From Cytophagaceae bacterium (GTDB taxonomy: Bacteria; Bacteroidota; Bacteroidia; Cytophagales; Spirosomataceae): a DNA stretch of 64,000 bases. Positions 1 through 8,175 of the stretch are shown in pieces. How positions within the stretch are numbered: position 1 is the first letter of the stretch; every line of letters begins with the position of its first letter. The notes under the pieces were generated by a model. The model did no database searches, had not been told where the DNA came from, and saw only the letters and a list, made by a program, of their open reading frames with translations. The translations under genes and the position numbers were made by a program. The stretch is taken from positions 1-64,000 of the forward strand of contig JAIXWL010000016.1 of assembly GCA_027491315.1 (NCBI GenBank), given 5' to 3'.

Positions 1-120
1 ACTTATATAATCTTGTACTCAAAGCCGAAAAAAACTTTTAAAAATTACCCTCGTATAGTGTTGACCTTTAATGTTTTTTAAAATTTATAAAAAATAATTG
101 TAAAAAAAACGTAAAAAAGC

Positions 121-151
121 TTGGTAATAATGGAATGTTGTACTAGATTTG
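121..151 (+). promoter_or_regulatory. Promoter of the tRNA-Ser/tRNA-Pro unit
   Basis: TTG at 121-123, a 20-base spacer and TAGATTTG at 144-151 match the Bacteroidota sigma-A consensus TTG-N19-21-TAnnTTTG exactly. The mature tRNA-Ser begins 35 bases after the -7 box, leaving room for a short 5' leader that RNase P would remove. The match is read directly from the sequence; activity is inferred. Confidence 0.8.
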
Positions 152-185
152 CAACCGCAAAAAAGGATAAGTTCTTTAGAGTTTT

Positions 186-272
186 GGAGAGTTGCCTGAG
201 AGGCCGAAAGGACATGTTTGCTAAACATGCGTACTGGTAACGGTACCGAGGGTTCGAATCCCTCTCTCTCCG
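186..272 (+). tRNA. tRNA-Ser (anticodon GCT)
   Basis: The sequence folds as a class II tRNA with a long variable arm. The anticodon stem CATGT/ACATG encloses loop TTGCTAA, giving anticodon GCT, which reads AGC/AGT. The T arm is GAGGG-TTCGAAT-CCCTC and the acceptor is GGAGAGT/TCTCTCC, with a T-T mismatch at the innermost acceptor pair. The discriminator is G272. The following bases are CA only, so CCA is not fully encoded. Confidence 0.95.
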
Positions 273-283
273 CAGTGTTTTTT

Positions 284-357
284 CGGGGTGTAGCGTAGCC
301 CGGTATCGCGCTTGGTTTGGGACCAAGAGGTCGTAGGTTCGAATCCTGCCACCCCGA
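284..357 (+). tRNA. tRNA-Pro (anticodon TGG)
   Basis: This is a 74-base cloverleaf with acceptor CGGGGTG/CACCCCG, anticodon stem CTTGG/CCAAG around loop TTTGGGA (anticodon TGG), and T loop TTCGAAT. The C1-G72 pair is typical of bacterial tRNA-Pro. It starts 11 bases after tRNA-Ser, so the two are almost certainly co-transcribed. CCA is not encoded. Confidence 0.95.
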
Positions 358-361
358 CAAC

Positions 362-416
362 ATAGTCAATTTATTTAACAGTGCTTGCACCAAGAATAAA
401 TTGACTATTTATTTTT
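362..416 (+). terminator. Long perfect hairpin with U-rich tail between tRNA-Pro and tRNA-Arg
   Basis: Bases 362-375 (ATAGTCAATTTATT) are exactly complementary to 395-408 (AATAAATTGACTAT). This gives a 14-bp perfect stem with a 19-base loop, and the loop contains the palindrome GTGCTTGCAC (381-390). The tail at 409-416 is T-rich. The shape fits a Rho-independent terminator for the Ser-Pro pair, but the stem is AT-rich and tRNA-Arg starts at 418, so a processing hairpin or protein-binding site is also possible. Confidence 0.5.
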
Positions 417-417
417 A

Positions 418-491
<74 letters not shown>

Positions 492-546
492 CAAAAGTCT
501 TAGACTTTCAAATCGTATCAATCATTTCTAGCCTTCCTTCAAAGCG

Positions 547-1845
547 TTGACCATTAAGCAAATCACCTTGGTTAAAAATGCGATAGGAATATTGATATTC
601 TGGATTGCTCCTCCATTAATTTATTTTTTCAAAGAAAAGCTAGGCTTCGGCGGTGGATCTGTATTCACTGGAGCTGTATATGTTTTTGGCTTGATTTTAA
701 TGCTCAATCATTTTCATGCCAAAGTCGGGCATAGACCCAATACCTTTCTATTATTACTAGGAGGAACATTTTTTAGTGTAGCCATGATTTATTTCTTTTT
801 AATGAATAAAGAAATGACCATGTTCAATACCGACCTCATTAATTTTGCCTTAATTTTTGGTTTTCTTTTTTCTTTATTAAGGGTTGATAATCAAGTGCAA
901 AAGTATTTACCTGTGCTTATTCTAATCATTACCTTTTTAACGAGCTGTGCCTTAATTTACTCCGTAGCTACAAATCCCAATTACGTATTTGGTACGCGCG
1001 CTACCGTACAATACACGAGTAAAACAACCGAAAACTTTACGGGTAATCCCTATATCTACAGTAGAAATGGTTTAGCTGGTTTTTTAATTTCCTTTTTAAT
1101 CATCAATAGGAGTTGGGATTCCATCAAGGTACCACATGTTTATTTAACACGTTTATTAGCTCATATCAATGTGTGGTTTAGTTTAATTGTAATCATTTTA
1201 ACTCAAACAAGGGCGACCATATTAACACTTTTAATGGCAATTCCATGTATGTTGTTTTTTATGGTTCCAGTGAAAAGTATTTTTACCCATGTTAAAAGAC
1301 AATCCTACATTTTCTACGCATTGCTAATAGGAAACTTATATTATTTTGCCTCCAAATTAAGGATAATAGAACTATTTGATTCTTATTATAATACCTTCTT
1401 CAACCTGTTTATTCGTGCTATGAGCACGGGTGTAACCTTAGGTAAAAGTTCAGAGGTTGATGAATCAGCCATGGGGCGTGTCAATAATATTAACTACATC
1501 AAACAGCTTTGGAATACCAGTAAGATCGATTTCGTTTTTGGTCATGGTTATCGTTTTAGATATATCGATATCCCGATGCTTGAATCTTTGGTGAATTTTG
1601 GGGTTTTTGGATTCATTTTATTTGCAGGTTTTCATATTGCTTTTTTATATTTTGCCTATCGTTGCTTTAAATCTCAAATTATATTTCAAAACTTCATTGG
1701 CCTTTTTTATTTAAACACCTTTGTCGGAATGTTTACTTCTGGAAGACCTATGGACTTTGCTTACTGGGTTTCATTTTTAATATTTATTCGATTTATGAAT
1801 GTGGAAATGGTTAAGGATAAAAACGAATTAAAATCTGAATATTAA
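547..1845 (+). CDS. O-antigen ligase / polymerase-like membrane protein
   Basis: This 432-residue protein has about ten hydrophobic segments, as in the O-antigen ligase / Wzy-C superfamily, which moves or polymerises lipid-linked glycans on the periplasmic face of the inner membrane. The motif YIYSRNGLAGFL, a following TQTRAT helix and a polar loop (about residues 300-345) ending in GHGYRFRYIDIPMLE resemble the catalytic periplasmic loop of this family. The start is a TTG at 547; the first in-frame ATG lies about 50 residues in and would remove a membrane helix, so TTG is preferred. The next gene begins 30 bases downstream in the same direction. Ligase and polymerase cannot be separated from sequence alone. 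Confidence 0.7.
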   Translation: MTIKQITLVKNAIGILIFWIAPPLIYFFKEKLGFGGGSVFTGAVYVFGLILMLNHFHAKVGHRPNTFLLLLGGTFFSVAMIYFFLMNKEMTMFNTDLINFALIFGFLFSLLRVDNQVQKYLPVLILIITFLTSCALIYSVATNPNYVFGTRATVQYTSKTTENFTGNPYIYSRNGLAGFLISFLIINRSWDSIKVPHVYLTRLLAHINVWFSLIVIILTQTRATILTLLMAIPCMLFFMVPVKSIFTHVKRQSYIFYALLIGNLYYFASKLRIIELFDSYYNTFFNLFIRAMSTGVTLGKSSEVDESAMGRVNNINYIKQLWNTSKIDFVFGHGYRFRYIDIPMLESLVNFGVFGFILFAGFHIAFLYFAYRCFKSQIIFQNFIGLFYLNTFVGMFTSGRPMDFAYWVSFLIFIRFMNVEMVKDKNELKSEY

Positions 1846-1875
1846 ACCTGATTTTCTTAACTGCACTTGCATCAA

Positions 1876-3063
1876 ATGTCTGCTCCAAAAAGAGTTTTAC
1901 AGGTTTCCCCAGCATATTATCCTGCTATATCAATAGGAGGGCCCATATTTACTAATTTAACTTTTTCGAAAGCTTTAGAAGATGTTGATTGTCAAATTGA
2001 AGTGCTAACCACTACACAAGGACTTACCGAAGAACAAAAGGCTCAAATAACCGTAGGTCAACTTTCCACAACTGAATTTAGTTACCCCATTTGGCGTTTC
2101 CCTTATATAGGGTATTCCAATTATACCTTTTCGCCTGGACTGTTTTTTTGGTTATTTAAGCATGTAAAACGCTTTGATTTAGTGGTAATGCAGGCTGTTT
2201 GGAATTTCCCTATCATGGCGGCCTATTTAGCATGTAAGTGGCATAAGATCCCTTTTTTTATAATTCCCCACGGTAGTTTATATGATGAAACCTTTCATTT
2301 AAAATCTTCCAAAGTAAAAAAGTTTTTCTTAGCTTTATATGTCAAAAAAATGTTAATTGAGGCCAAACGAGTACTATTTTCTACAAGAGATGAATCTCTA
2401 AAGGTGAATAAATTCTTATCTATTCCTATCAAATCAAGTATAGTTCCTAATATAGTTGATGTAGAAAATTTCAACCTACTACCAGCCAAGGGCACCTTCC
2501 GGCAAAAATTTGGCCTTGACGAAGATCAAATCATCCTAACCCACTATGGTCGAGTTACCATTAAAAAAGGAATCAACTACGTGCTTGATGTATTACCGGA
2601 ATTAATTAAGCAATATCCTAAAGTTCTTTACGTAATAGCAGGATCAGATGAAAGAAATTATGTACAGGAACTTCAGGATATTATTCAAAAAAACAATCTT
2701 GAAAAGCATGTAGTATTTACAGGTTTATTATCCCCGGAAGAAGGGAAGGAACTTTTAGTTGACACTCAAATTTTTGTTTTACCCTCGCTTTCAGAGAATT
2801 TCGGCATGTCCGTAGTCGAAGCACTATTGTGTGGTGCATCTGTCATCATTTCGGAACATGTTGGTATAGCTTTAGACTTGCAAGAAGCCGGTGGCGCCAA
2901 AGTAATTAAACTTAATGACCAATCTTTATTTGAGGCAATCTATAGCCTGCTTGAAAATACAAACGAAAGGGAAAAAATGGCTCAAATGGGTAGAGAATTT
3001 GTCATTCAAAATTATTCCTACCAAGCCGTTGAAAAGCAATTAACTCAATTAATTCATGGTTAA
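1876..3063 (+). CDS. GT4-family glycosyltransferase
   Basis: A 395-residue GT-B glycosyltransferase predicted to add a sugar from a nucleotide donor to a cell-surface glycan precursor at the cytoplasmic face of the membrane. The N-terminal half has the acceptor-side signature SIGGPIFTNL; the C-terminal Rossmann domain (about 210-395) has HYGRVTIKKGINYVLDV and the donor-binding E-x7-E region PSLSENFGMSVVEALLCG. ATG at 1876 is preferred to a TTG at 1867 because it lies just before the first beta strand (KRVLQVSPAYYP). Its 3' end overlaps the convergent glycosyltransferase by 15 bases. Donor and acceptor are unknown. Confidence 0.85.
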   Translation: MSAPKRVLQVSPAYYPAISIGGPIFTNLTFSKALEDVDCQIEVLTTTQGLTEEQKAQITVGQLSTTEFSYPIWRFPYIGYSNYTFSPGLFFWLFKHVKRFDLVVMQAVWNFPIMAAYLACKWHKIPFFIIPHGSLYDETFHLKSSKVKKFFLALYVKKMLIEAKRVLFSTRDESLKVNKFLSIPIKSSIVPNIVDVENFNLLPAKGTFRQKFGLDEDQIILTHYGRVTIKKGINYVLDVLPELIKQYPKVLYVIAGSDERNYVQELQDIIQKNNLEKHVVFTGLLSPEEGKELLVDTQIFVLPSLSENFGMSVVEALLCGASVIISEHVGIALDLQEAGGAKVIKLNDQSLFEAIYSLLENTNEREKMAQMGREFVIQNYSYQAVEKQLTQLIHG

Positions 3064-4185
3064 GGTTCGAAAACCTTGATACATTTCCTGAGCTAATTTA
3101 TCGACATCAAAAATCTTGGAATTTTTAATTGAATTTTGCTGGAGATTTCCAGCTCGATTGGGATAATCTTTTAAAAAATCTTTAATCCTATTCCTTTCTT
3201 GTAAATCATCTAATTTACTAATAACCAGACCATTGAAACCATCGATAACTAAATCATTGGCGCAACCACAGGCTTCTGTGCAAATCACAGGCTTTCCTAA
3301 TTCTTGTGCTTCATTGGCTACCATTCCCCAAGTTTCAGCCTTGGAAACTAAAACTAAACAGGTCGCATGTTGGTATAAATTTGCTAATTCATTCCAAGCA
3401 ACTGTACCCAATAAATCAACATTGGTAATCTTTTCTACATGAATCTTGGATGCTAATTCCTTGAACAAAGGACCATTGCCAGCCATTTTTAACTGATAGG
3501 GCAACTCCTTCATTAAATCCAACAATCCAAATAAATTTTTCTCTTCGGACAAACGGCCTACGTAGAGCAGGTAAGGTTTTATATTTTCTTTTGAATGATT
3601 CGTGTTTAAAAGAATTTGCTCCTTGAATTTTACTTTATCAAAGGAATTTAAAAAAGAAAGAATTTTATTCTTAGCTACACCCGCCCGAAATAGAAATTGG
3701 TTTGAATTTAAACCATAGCTAAAATAAGCATTAGTCAACTTAAAAATAGCCGATTTAATAGCGGATTTGATGGTATAAATCAGGACGTTTTGATGTTCTG
3801 ATTGATTTCTAACCGACTCAATGGTCATTACGGTTTTAATTCCTAATAATTTACAGAGTAATAAAGTCGGTAGTGCGGCTGCCTCAGCATAACCAGTAAA
3901 ATTGATCACATCTGGTTTAAATTGAAATATAGCTTTCACCCAAGAATAAGCTACTTTCCAAGAGGATATACTTTGTAGAGGTTGAGTACTAATCAGTTTT
4001 ACAGGGAATTTGTAGGGATAATTATCCAAATCAAAATTGACTAAATCCTCTCTTCCTGATTCAGTAATGGTGGTTTCAAGTACTAATAATTCATCATTAT
4101 TTTTGTTACAAATGTCAGCTACTTTTTCAAATACAACTGATTTGTACTGGGACCATAAAAGATTATGAAATATTAGAATTCTCAT
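3049..4185 (-). CDS. GT4-family glycosyltransferase
   Basis: A 378-residue GT-B enzyme: acceptor domain to about residue 180, then a donor domain with LLYVGRLSEEKNLFGLLDLM and VSKAETWGMVANEAQELGKP, the E-x7-E nucleotide-sugar region. ATG at 4185 (MRILIFHNLLW) is chosen over an upstream in-frame start because it places the first beta strand at the N terminus and a good promoter ends just upstream. It is transcribed against its neighbours, which suggests the cluster was assembled piecemeal. Sugar specificity cannot be read. Confidence 0.83.
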   Translation of the reverse strand: MRILIFHNLLWSQYKSVVFEKVADICNKNNDELLVLETTITESGREDLVNFDLDNYPYKFPVKLISTQPLQSISSWKVAYSWVKAIFQFKPDVINFTGYAEAAALPTLLLCKLLGIKTVMTIESVRNQSEHQNVLIYTIKSAIKSAIFKLTNAYFSYGLNSNQFLFRAGVAKNKILSFLNSFDKVKFKEQILLNTNHSKENIKPYLLYVGRLSEEKNLFGLLDLMKELPYQLKMAGNGPLFKELASKIHVEKITNVDLLGTVAWNELANLYQHATCLVLVSKAETWGMVANEAQELGKPVICTEACGCANDLVIDGFNGLVISKLDDLQERNRIKDFLKDYPNRAGNLQQNSIKNSKIFDVDKLAQEMYQGFRTLTMN

Positions 4186-4202
4186 AAGATGAATTTCAAA
4201 AA

Positions 4203-4232
4203 CAAAACTAATCCCTTTTTTAATCAAGGCAA
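4203..4232 (-). promoter_or_regulatory. Promoter of the minus-strand glycosyltransferase
   Basis: Read on the minus strand, TTG (4232-4230), a 19-base spacer and TAGTTTTG (4210-4203) match the Bacteroidota sigma-A consensus. The start codon at 4185 lies about 18 bases beyond the -7 box, so the 5' leader would be only about 10 bases. Confidence 0.6.
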
Positions 4233-4279
4233 AGATTACTCAGGTAATATTATGTCACATGATGAAGTGATACGGCGCT

Positions 4280-4300
4280 GAATTAGAAATAAGCTAATTC
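4280..4300. repeat. Inverted repeat between divergent glycosyltransferase genes
   Basis: GAATTAG (4280-4286) and CTAATTC (4294-4300) form a perfect 7-bp inverted repeat with a 7-base spacer. It lies in the 188-bp region between the divergent starts at 4185 and 4374, where an operator would be expected. No regulator gene is nearby, so the role is open. Confidence 0.3.
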
Positions 4301-4318
4301 TCAATAATAAATCTTAAA

Positions 4319-4350
4319 TTGCATATTGATTAGCATGGAGCATTTATTTG
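4319..4350 (+). promoter_or_regulatory. Possible promoter of the GT2 / acetyltransferase / WecA-like unit
   Basis: TTG at 4319-4321 is followed after 21 bases by TTTATTTG (4343-4350), which differs from TAnnTTTG only at its second base. The predicted transcript would begin about 18 bases before the TTG start codon at 4374. It is weaker than the tRNA promoters. Confidence 0.35.
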
Positions 4351-4373
4351 AATAAATTAGAATTTCTTTTCCT

Positions 4374-5258
4374 TTGAAAAAGTCAATTAGTGTGTTGTTA
4401 CTTACCTATAATGAAGAAATTCATTTAGAGAGATGTATACAAAATGTTCAAAAACTAAGTGATCAAATATTCATCATAGATTCCTTTTCTACAGATAATA
4501 CGCTGGCCATAGCTGAAAAATATAGCATACCAGTAGTGCAAAATAAATTCATTCACCATGCCAATCAAATTAACAGGGCATTGGAAATATACCCATTCGA
4601 AACAGACTATATCATTCGAGTAGATTGCGATGAATTATTGAGTGATTCATTGATTTCAGAGATTAAAGATTGTTTGAATGATGAGGCTTTTGATTCCATC
4701 AATGGTTTTTATATGCAAAGAAAGGTATTCTTTATGGGAGGAATAATCCATTATGGTATGACTAACCCTATTTGGTTACTTCGCATTTGGAAAAGGGGCG
4801 AGGGGAAATGTGACGATAAATGGATGGACGAAAAAATCATTTTGAATGAGCCATCAACCTACAATTTAAAGAATTTGATCATTGACCATAATTTGAACAA
4901 TCTAACATGGTGGACTCAAAAACATAATTTATATGCCAATAGAGAGTCAATCGAAGTATTAAAACATCGGTATTTGCAGGCGGATCAAATCAAAGATAAA
5001 TTACCACTGAAAGACTTAGTTGTTCATGTGTTAAAATCATTTTACAACAAAAGTCCTATTTTTGTACGTTCTATTCTACTGTTTCATTATTCCTATTTTT
5101 TTAGATTAGGTATATTAGACGGAATAAGGGGTTTAATGTGGAATGTACTTCAAGTATTTTGGTATCGCTTTTTAGTAGATGCTAAGGTGTATGAATTTGA
5201 AAATTCACATAATTTTGAAAAAGATAAAATCAAAGAAGCCTTAAAAGAAATCGTTTGA
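4374..5258 (+). CDS. GT2-family glycosyltransferase (WaaE/KdtX-like)
   Basis: A 294-residue GT-A glycosyltransferase. The N terminus has VLLLTYNEEIHLERCI and the metal-binding aspartates lie in IDSFSTDNT and VDCDELLS. The block GGIIHYGMTNPIWLLRIW with DDKWMDEKI (about residues 120-160) resembles the lipopolysaccharide-core glucosyltransferase WaaE subgroup. A hydrophobic stretch near 235-265 suggests membrane association. The start is a TTG, since no ATG fits the N-terminal strand. The next gene overlaps it by four bases (TTGA), implying translational coupling. Confidence 0.8.
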   Translation: MKKSISVLLLTYNEEIHLERCIQNVQKLSDQIFIIDSFSTDNTLAIAEKYSIPVVQNKFIHHANQINRALEIYPFETDYIIRVDCDELLSDSLISEIKDCLNDEAFDSINGFYMQRKVFFMGGIIHYGMTNPIWLLRIWKRGEGKCDDKWMDEKIILNEPSTYNLKNLIIDHNLNNLTWWTQKHNLYANRESIEVLKHRYLQADQIKDKLPLKDLVVHVLKSFYNKSPIFVRSILLFHYSYFFRLGILDGIRGLMWNVLQVFWYRFLVDAKVYEFENSHNFEKDKIKEALKEIV

Positions 5259-5803
5259 AAACAGATTTAAGCACATTTACAGGGGAGGGATCACCGGGAA
5301 TACAGGCCAAGCTGATGTATTTTCTTTGGCTTATATTTTCGAATGTGTTTTTTTTAACCAATATTCCATATCCCAATAGATTAAAAGTAAATTTGTTGCG
5401 TTTATTTGGAGCTAGAATCGGAGATCATGTTGTCATTAAACCTTGGGTAAAAATTAAATTTCCTTGGAAATTACAAGTAGGAAATTACGTTTGGATAGGC
5501 GAGGAAGCCTGGATTGACAATTTATCCGAAGTGATTATTTATGACCATGCATGTATTTCGCAAGGGGCTTTATTAATCACAGGGAATCATGATTATAAAA
5601 AATCATCCTTTGATTTAATAACGAGAAATATTGTAATAGAAGAAGGTGCTTGGATAGGAGCAAAATCCATGGTAAGTGGAGGGGTGAGAGTTGGATCCCA
5701 TAGTGTTCTGACTGTTGGATCATTTACAAGTAAAGATTTAGCGCCTTATACCATAAATCAAGGTAATCCGGCCCAAGTAGTTAAACATAGAGAAATAAGC
5801 TAA
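5255..5803 (+). CDS. WcaF-type putative acetyltransferase
   Basis: A 182-residue left-handed beta-helix protein of the hexapeptide-repeat acyltransferase family, closest in layout to the colanic-acid acetyltransferase WcaF. Repeats run through roughly residues 55-170 (ARIGDHVVIKPWVKI, GNYVWIGEEAWIDN, GAWIGAKSMVSGGVRVGSHS). The likely active-site His is in GNHDYKKSSFDL. It would O-acetylate a sugar of the glycan made by this cluster, using acetyl-CoA in the cytoplasm. Its TTG start overlaps the stop of the upstream glycosyltransferase. The exact acceptor is unknown. Confidence 0.8.
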   Translation: MKTDLSTFTGEGSPGIQAKLMYFLWLIFSNVFFLTNIPYPNRLKVNLLRLFGARIGDHVVIKPWVKIKFPWKLQVGNYVWIGEEAWIDNLSEVIIYDHACISQGALLITGNHDYKKSSFDLITRNIVIEEGAWIGAKSMVSGGVRVGSHSVLTVGSFTSKDLAPYTINQGNPAQVVKHREIS

Positions 5804-5808
5804 GTATA

Positions 5809-7002
5809 ATGAATGAATATTTACACCTATTAAGTAATAAAGAGTTTCAAATCATTGTTTCCTTTATTGTTTCGATTGTAGTGACGGTGACAGCAATTCC
5901 TGTCATTATTAACATTTCGAAATTAAAGGATTTGATGGCAGAAATAGAGCTCAGAAGTTCTCATGAAGAACTTACCCCAACCTTGGGTGGAGTAGCCATT
6001 TTTGCCGCTACTTTAATCAGTTATTTCATCTGGGATAATCCCAATGAGGGCCATGAGATACATTTGGCCGTGGCTGCCTTGATCATATTATTCTTTTTAG
6101 GAATTAAAGATGACATCTTAATTTTATCCCCTAAAAAGAAGCTATTTATTCAAATTGCAGCAGCCTTATTATTAATTACATTTGGTGATTTACGCATCTC
6201 GACTTTCTTTGGCTTATTCAACATCCACCATATTCCATACATCTTCAGTATTGCATTTACATTGTTTATTATCATTGCAATCATTAATGCCATCAATTTA
6301 TTAGATGGGATTGATGGCCTTGCGGGAACAGTAGGATTCGTTGCATCGGCTGTATTTGCTTATTTATTTTATAGTTTAGGTTTATTTGCTTTGGCCACTT
6401 TGGCTTTGTCATTAGCCGGTTCATTGGTAGGTTTTTTACGATTCAATTGGTCCACCAAAAACAAAATTTTCATGGGCGATACGGGTTCCATGATATTAGG
6501 ATTTCTATTAGCGTTTTTTGCAGTAAAATATATTGTTTTCAATAGTTCATACATCTATGATCCAAGACTAGTAAAAGACGCTCCAATATTAACCATCATC
6601 ATTTTACTACTACCACTTTTTGACACATTGCGGATGTTCATCATTCGTATATCGACAGGTGTCTCGCCTTTTAAAGGAGATCGCAAACACTTACATCATA
6701 TATTAATAGATAATGGATTTAGTCATTTTGGTGCTACCATGATTTTAATTTCCTTTAACATATGTGTGTTGGTGATTTACTCTTTCATACGCCATCAATA
6801 TTCCAACCATGAAGTGTTATTTGGCTTGCTTTTAACCTTTTTACTGTACTGCTATATCGCCTATATTTTATCTAAAAATATAGATGCCAATACGGTAGAT
6901 CGTTTGAAGTATACTAAAATAGATAAGGTAAAGAGGCTACAATTGGTGGAAGAAAAAAAGAATACCAATTTATCTGGAAACCAGCCTCCTGTTAGAGATT
7001 AG
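5809..7002 (+). CDS. WecA/TagO-type undecaprenyl-phosphate glycosyl-1-phosphate transferase
   Basis: A 397-residue polytopic membrane enzyme of the MraY/WecA family, which transfers a sugar-1-phosphate from a UDP-sugar to undecaprenyl phosphate to begin a lipid-linked glycan. Visible family motifs are TPTLGGVAIF, the DD pair in LGIKDDIL, NAINLLDGIDGLAG, FMGDTGSMILG and the C-terminal cytoplasmic loop GDRKHLHHILI, whose HxHH pattern fits WecA/TagO rather than MraY. About eleven membrane helices are visible. It follows the acetyltransferase by five bases and its 3' end overlaps the convergent gene by 11 bases. It probably starts the cluster's glycan; the sugar, perhaps GlcNAc, is inferred. Confidence 0.88.
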   Translation: MNEYLHLLSNKEFQIIVSFIVSIVVTVTAIPVIINISKLKDLMAEIELRSSHEELTPTLGGVAIFAATLISYFIWDNPNEGHEIHLAVAALIILFFLGIKDDILILSPKKKLFIQIAAALLLITFGDLRISTFFGLFNIHHIPYIFSIAFTLFIIIAIINAINLLDGIDGLAGTVGFVASAVFAYLFYSLGLFALATLALSLAGSLVGFLRFNWSTKNKIFMGDTGSMILGFLLAFFAVKYIVFNSSYIYDPRLVKDAPILTIIILLLPLFDTLRMFIIRISTGVSPFKGDRKHLHHILIDNGFSHFGATMILISFNICVLVIYSFIRHQYSNHEVLFGLLLTFLLYCYIAYILSKNIDANTVDRLKYTKIDKVKRLQLVEEKKNTNLSGNQPPVRD

Positions 7003-8086
7003 GGGAATTAGATAGAATTTCTTCTAACTTTTGACATTCAGATTGAATATTAAAGCTAGACAAGCTTTCACGCATCTTTCCTTGATCAAATACTTGATCT
7101 AATAGAGAATTTAAGGCAGTTGCTAATGTTTCTGGCCTAAAATCTTGGCATAATATTCCGTTAGTAGACTTAACAGACAGGCTAGAGCCCCCAGAATTGG
7201 TCGCTAAGACAGGAACACCGCAATAAATAGACTCCATAGCCACCAAGCCCATACTCTCTTCTCTAGAGCAAGTAATAAAAGCATCAGCACTAGCTAAAAT
7301 TTCATAATACGCTTGAGGTTGTACATTATCTAAAAATTGAACAGCAGGATATAAGCCAGTATTCATTTGTCTTAGAATTAACTCTGCATAACCATTGTTA
7401 GCCCATTTTCCCAACCAAATAAATTCAAATTCGTCGGCATTAAATGATTTACTTATTTGAAGGAAAATATCTACTCCTTTACGATAACAAACTGTACCTG
7501 ATGAAACAATACGTTTTTTGTTTAAAGGCTTCTTGACATAATTAACAAGGCATTGATCAATGAATTCCTTATTAATTCCAGATTGAAATATAAAACTAGG
7601 TCCGCTAAAAATGGGAGCAAAGAAACTTTGAACCAATTCAGAACAAGTTACCAAACAATCTACTTGTTCAAAAATGCGCTGACAATCTTTGATTTCCAGT
7701 TGTTCAAAATTGTATAAATATTCATGCACATGTAAAAATGCACTCACCTTAAACTGGTTTTTAAATTGTAAAAGGAAAGCATTTTGGATGGTATTGATAT
7801 ACCAAACATCCGCCTGAAAAATACTTTGAATTTTGGATAATCGTTGAGACACGATATCTTGGCCTGCATGAAATTTAATCTTATCCCACAATGAAAATTG
7901 CGTATCTAAATAAAAGATTTGGATATGCGGGGATAAATGACTCGTTAAGGCTCCATTTCTTTCCAAAAGAACTAGCCCTACCTCAAATCTATCGGAATCA
8001 ATTTGATGTAGAATATCAAATAAAACTATTTCTGCACCAGTACGATTTAGATTACTAGAGAAGAATAATATTTTCTTTTTTGACAT
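6992..8086 (-). CDS. GT4-family glycosyltransferase
   Basis: A 364-residue GT-B enzyme. The N terminus MSKKKILFFSSNLNRTGAE has the NRTGAE acceptor-side loop common in GT4, and the C-terminal domain has RIVSSGTVCYRKGVDIFLQI and CSREESMGLVAMESIYCGVP, the donor-binding E-x7-E motif. It is transcribed toward the WecA-like gene and overlaps its end. Context points to cell-surface glycan assembly; specificity is not readable. Confidence 0.82.
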   Translation of the reverse strand: MSKKKILFFSSNLNRTGAEIVLFDILHQIDSDRFEVGLVLLERNGALTSHLSPHIQIFYLDTQFSLWDKIKFHAGQDIVSQRLSKIQSIFQADVWYINTIQNAFLLQFKNQFKVSAFLHVHEYLYNFEQLEIKDCQRIFEQVDCLVTCSELVQSFFAPIFSGPSFIFQSGINKEFIDQCLVNYVKKPLNKKRIVSSGTVCYRKGVDIFLQISKSFNADEFEFIWLGKWANNGYAELILRQMNTGLYPAVQFLDNVQPQAYYEILASADAFITCSREESMGLVAMESIYCGVPVLATNSGGSSLSVKSTNGILCQDFRPETLATALNSLLDQVFDQGKMRESLSSFNIQSECQKLEEILSNSPNL

Positions 8087-8135
8087 TCCACAAAATTAAA
8101 ATGAGGTATTGAGCAGAAAAACTTCGACTACTGAT

Positions 8136-8152
8136 CAAAATTAGTAATTTTG
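8136..8152. promoter_or_regulatory. Symmetric element: two inward-facing -7 boxes between glycosyltransferase and pheA
   Basis: The 17 bases CAAAATTA-G-TAATTTTG are a perfect 8-1-8 inverted repeat. Each arm is a perfect Bacteroidota -7 box (TAnnTTTG), one per strand. The plus-strand box (8145-8152) is 23 bases before pheA; the minus-strand box points to the glycosyltransferase that starts at 8086. Neither has an exact TTG at the expected -33 position, so the element may be a regulated divergent promoter or an operator. Confidence 0.45.
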
Positions 8153-8175
8153 AGCTGCATTGAAAATTATCCCGA

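Noticed and set aside
78-393. Minus-strand reading frames of 82 and 102 residues over the tRNA-Ser/Pro region
   Set aside because: They are antisense to the tRNAs and give the familiar artefact peptides (for example RERDSNPR, WQDSNLRPLGP) seen whenever tRNAs are translated. The tRNA folds are unambiguous.
494-508. Short hairpin AAAGTC-TTA-GACTTT after tRNA-Arg as a terminator
   Set aside because: The stem is six bases, AT-rich and without a T tract, so it is mentioned with tRNA-Arg but not called.
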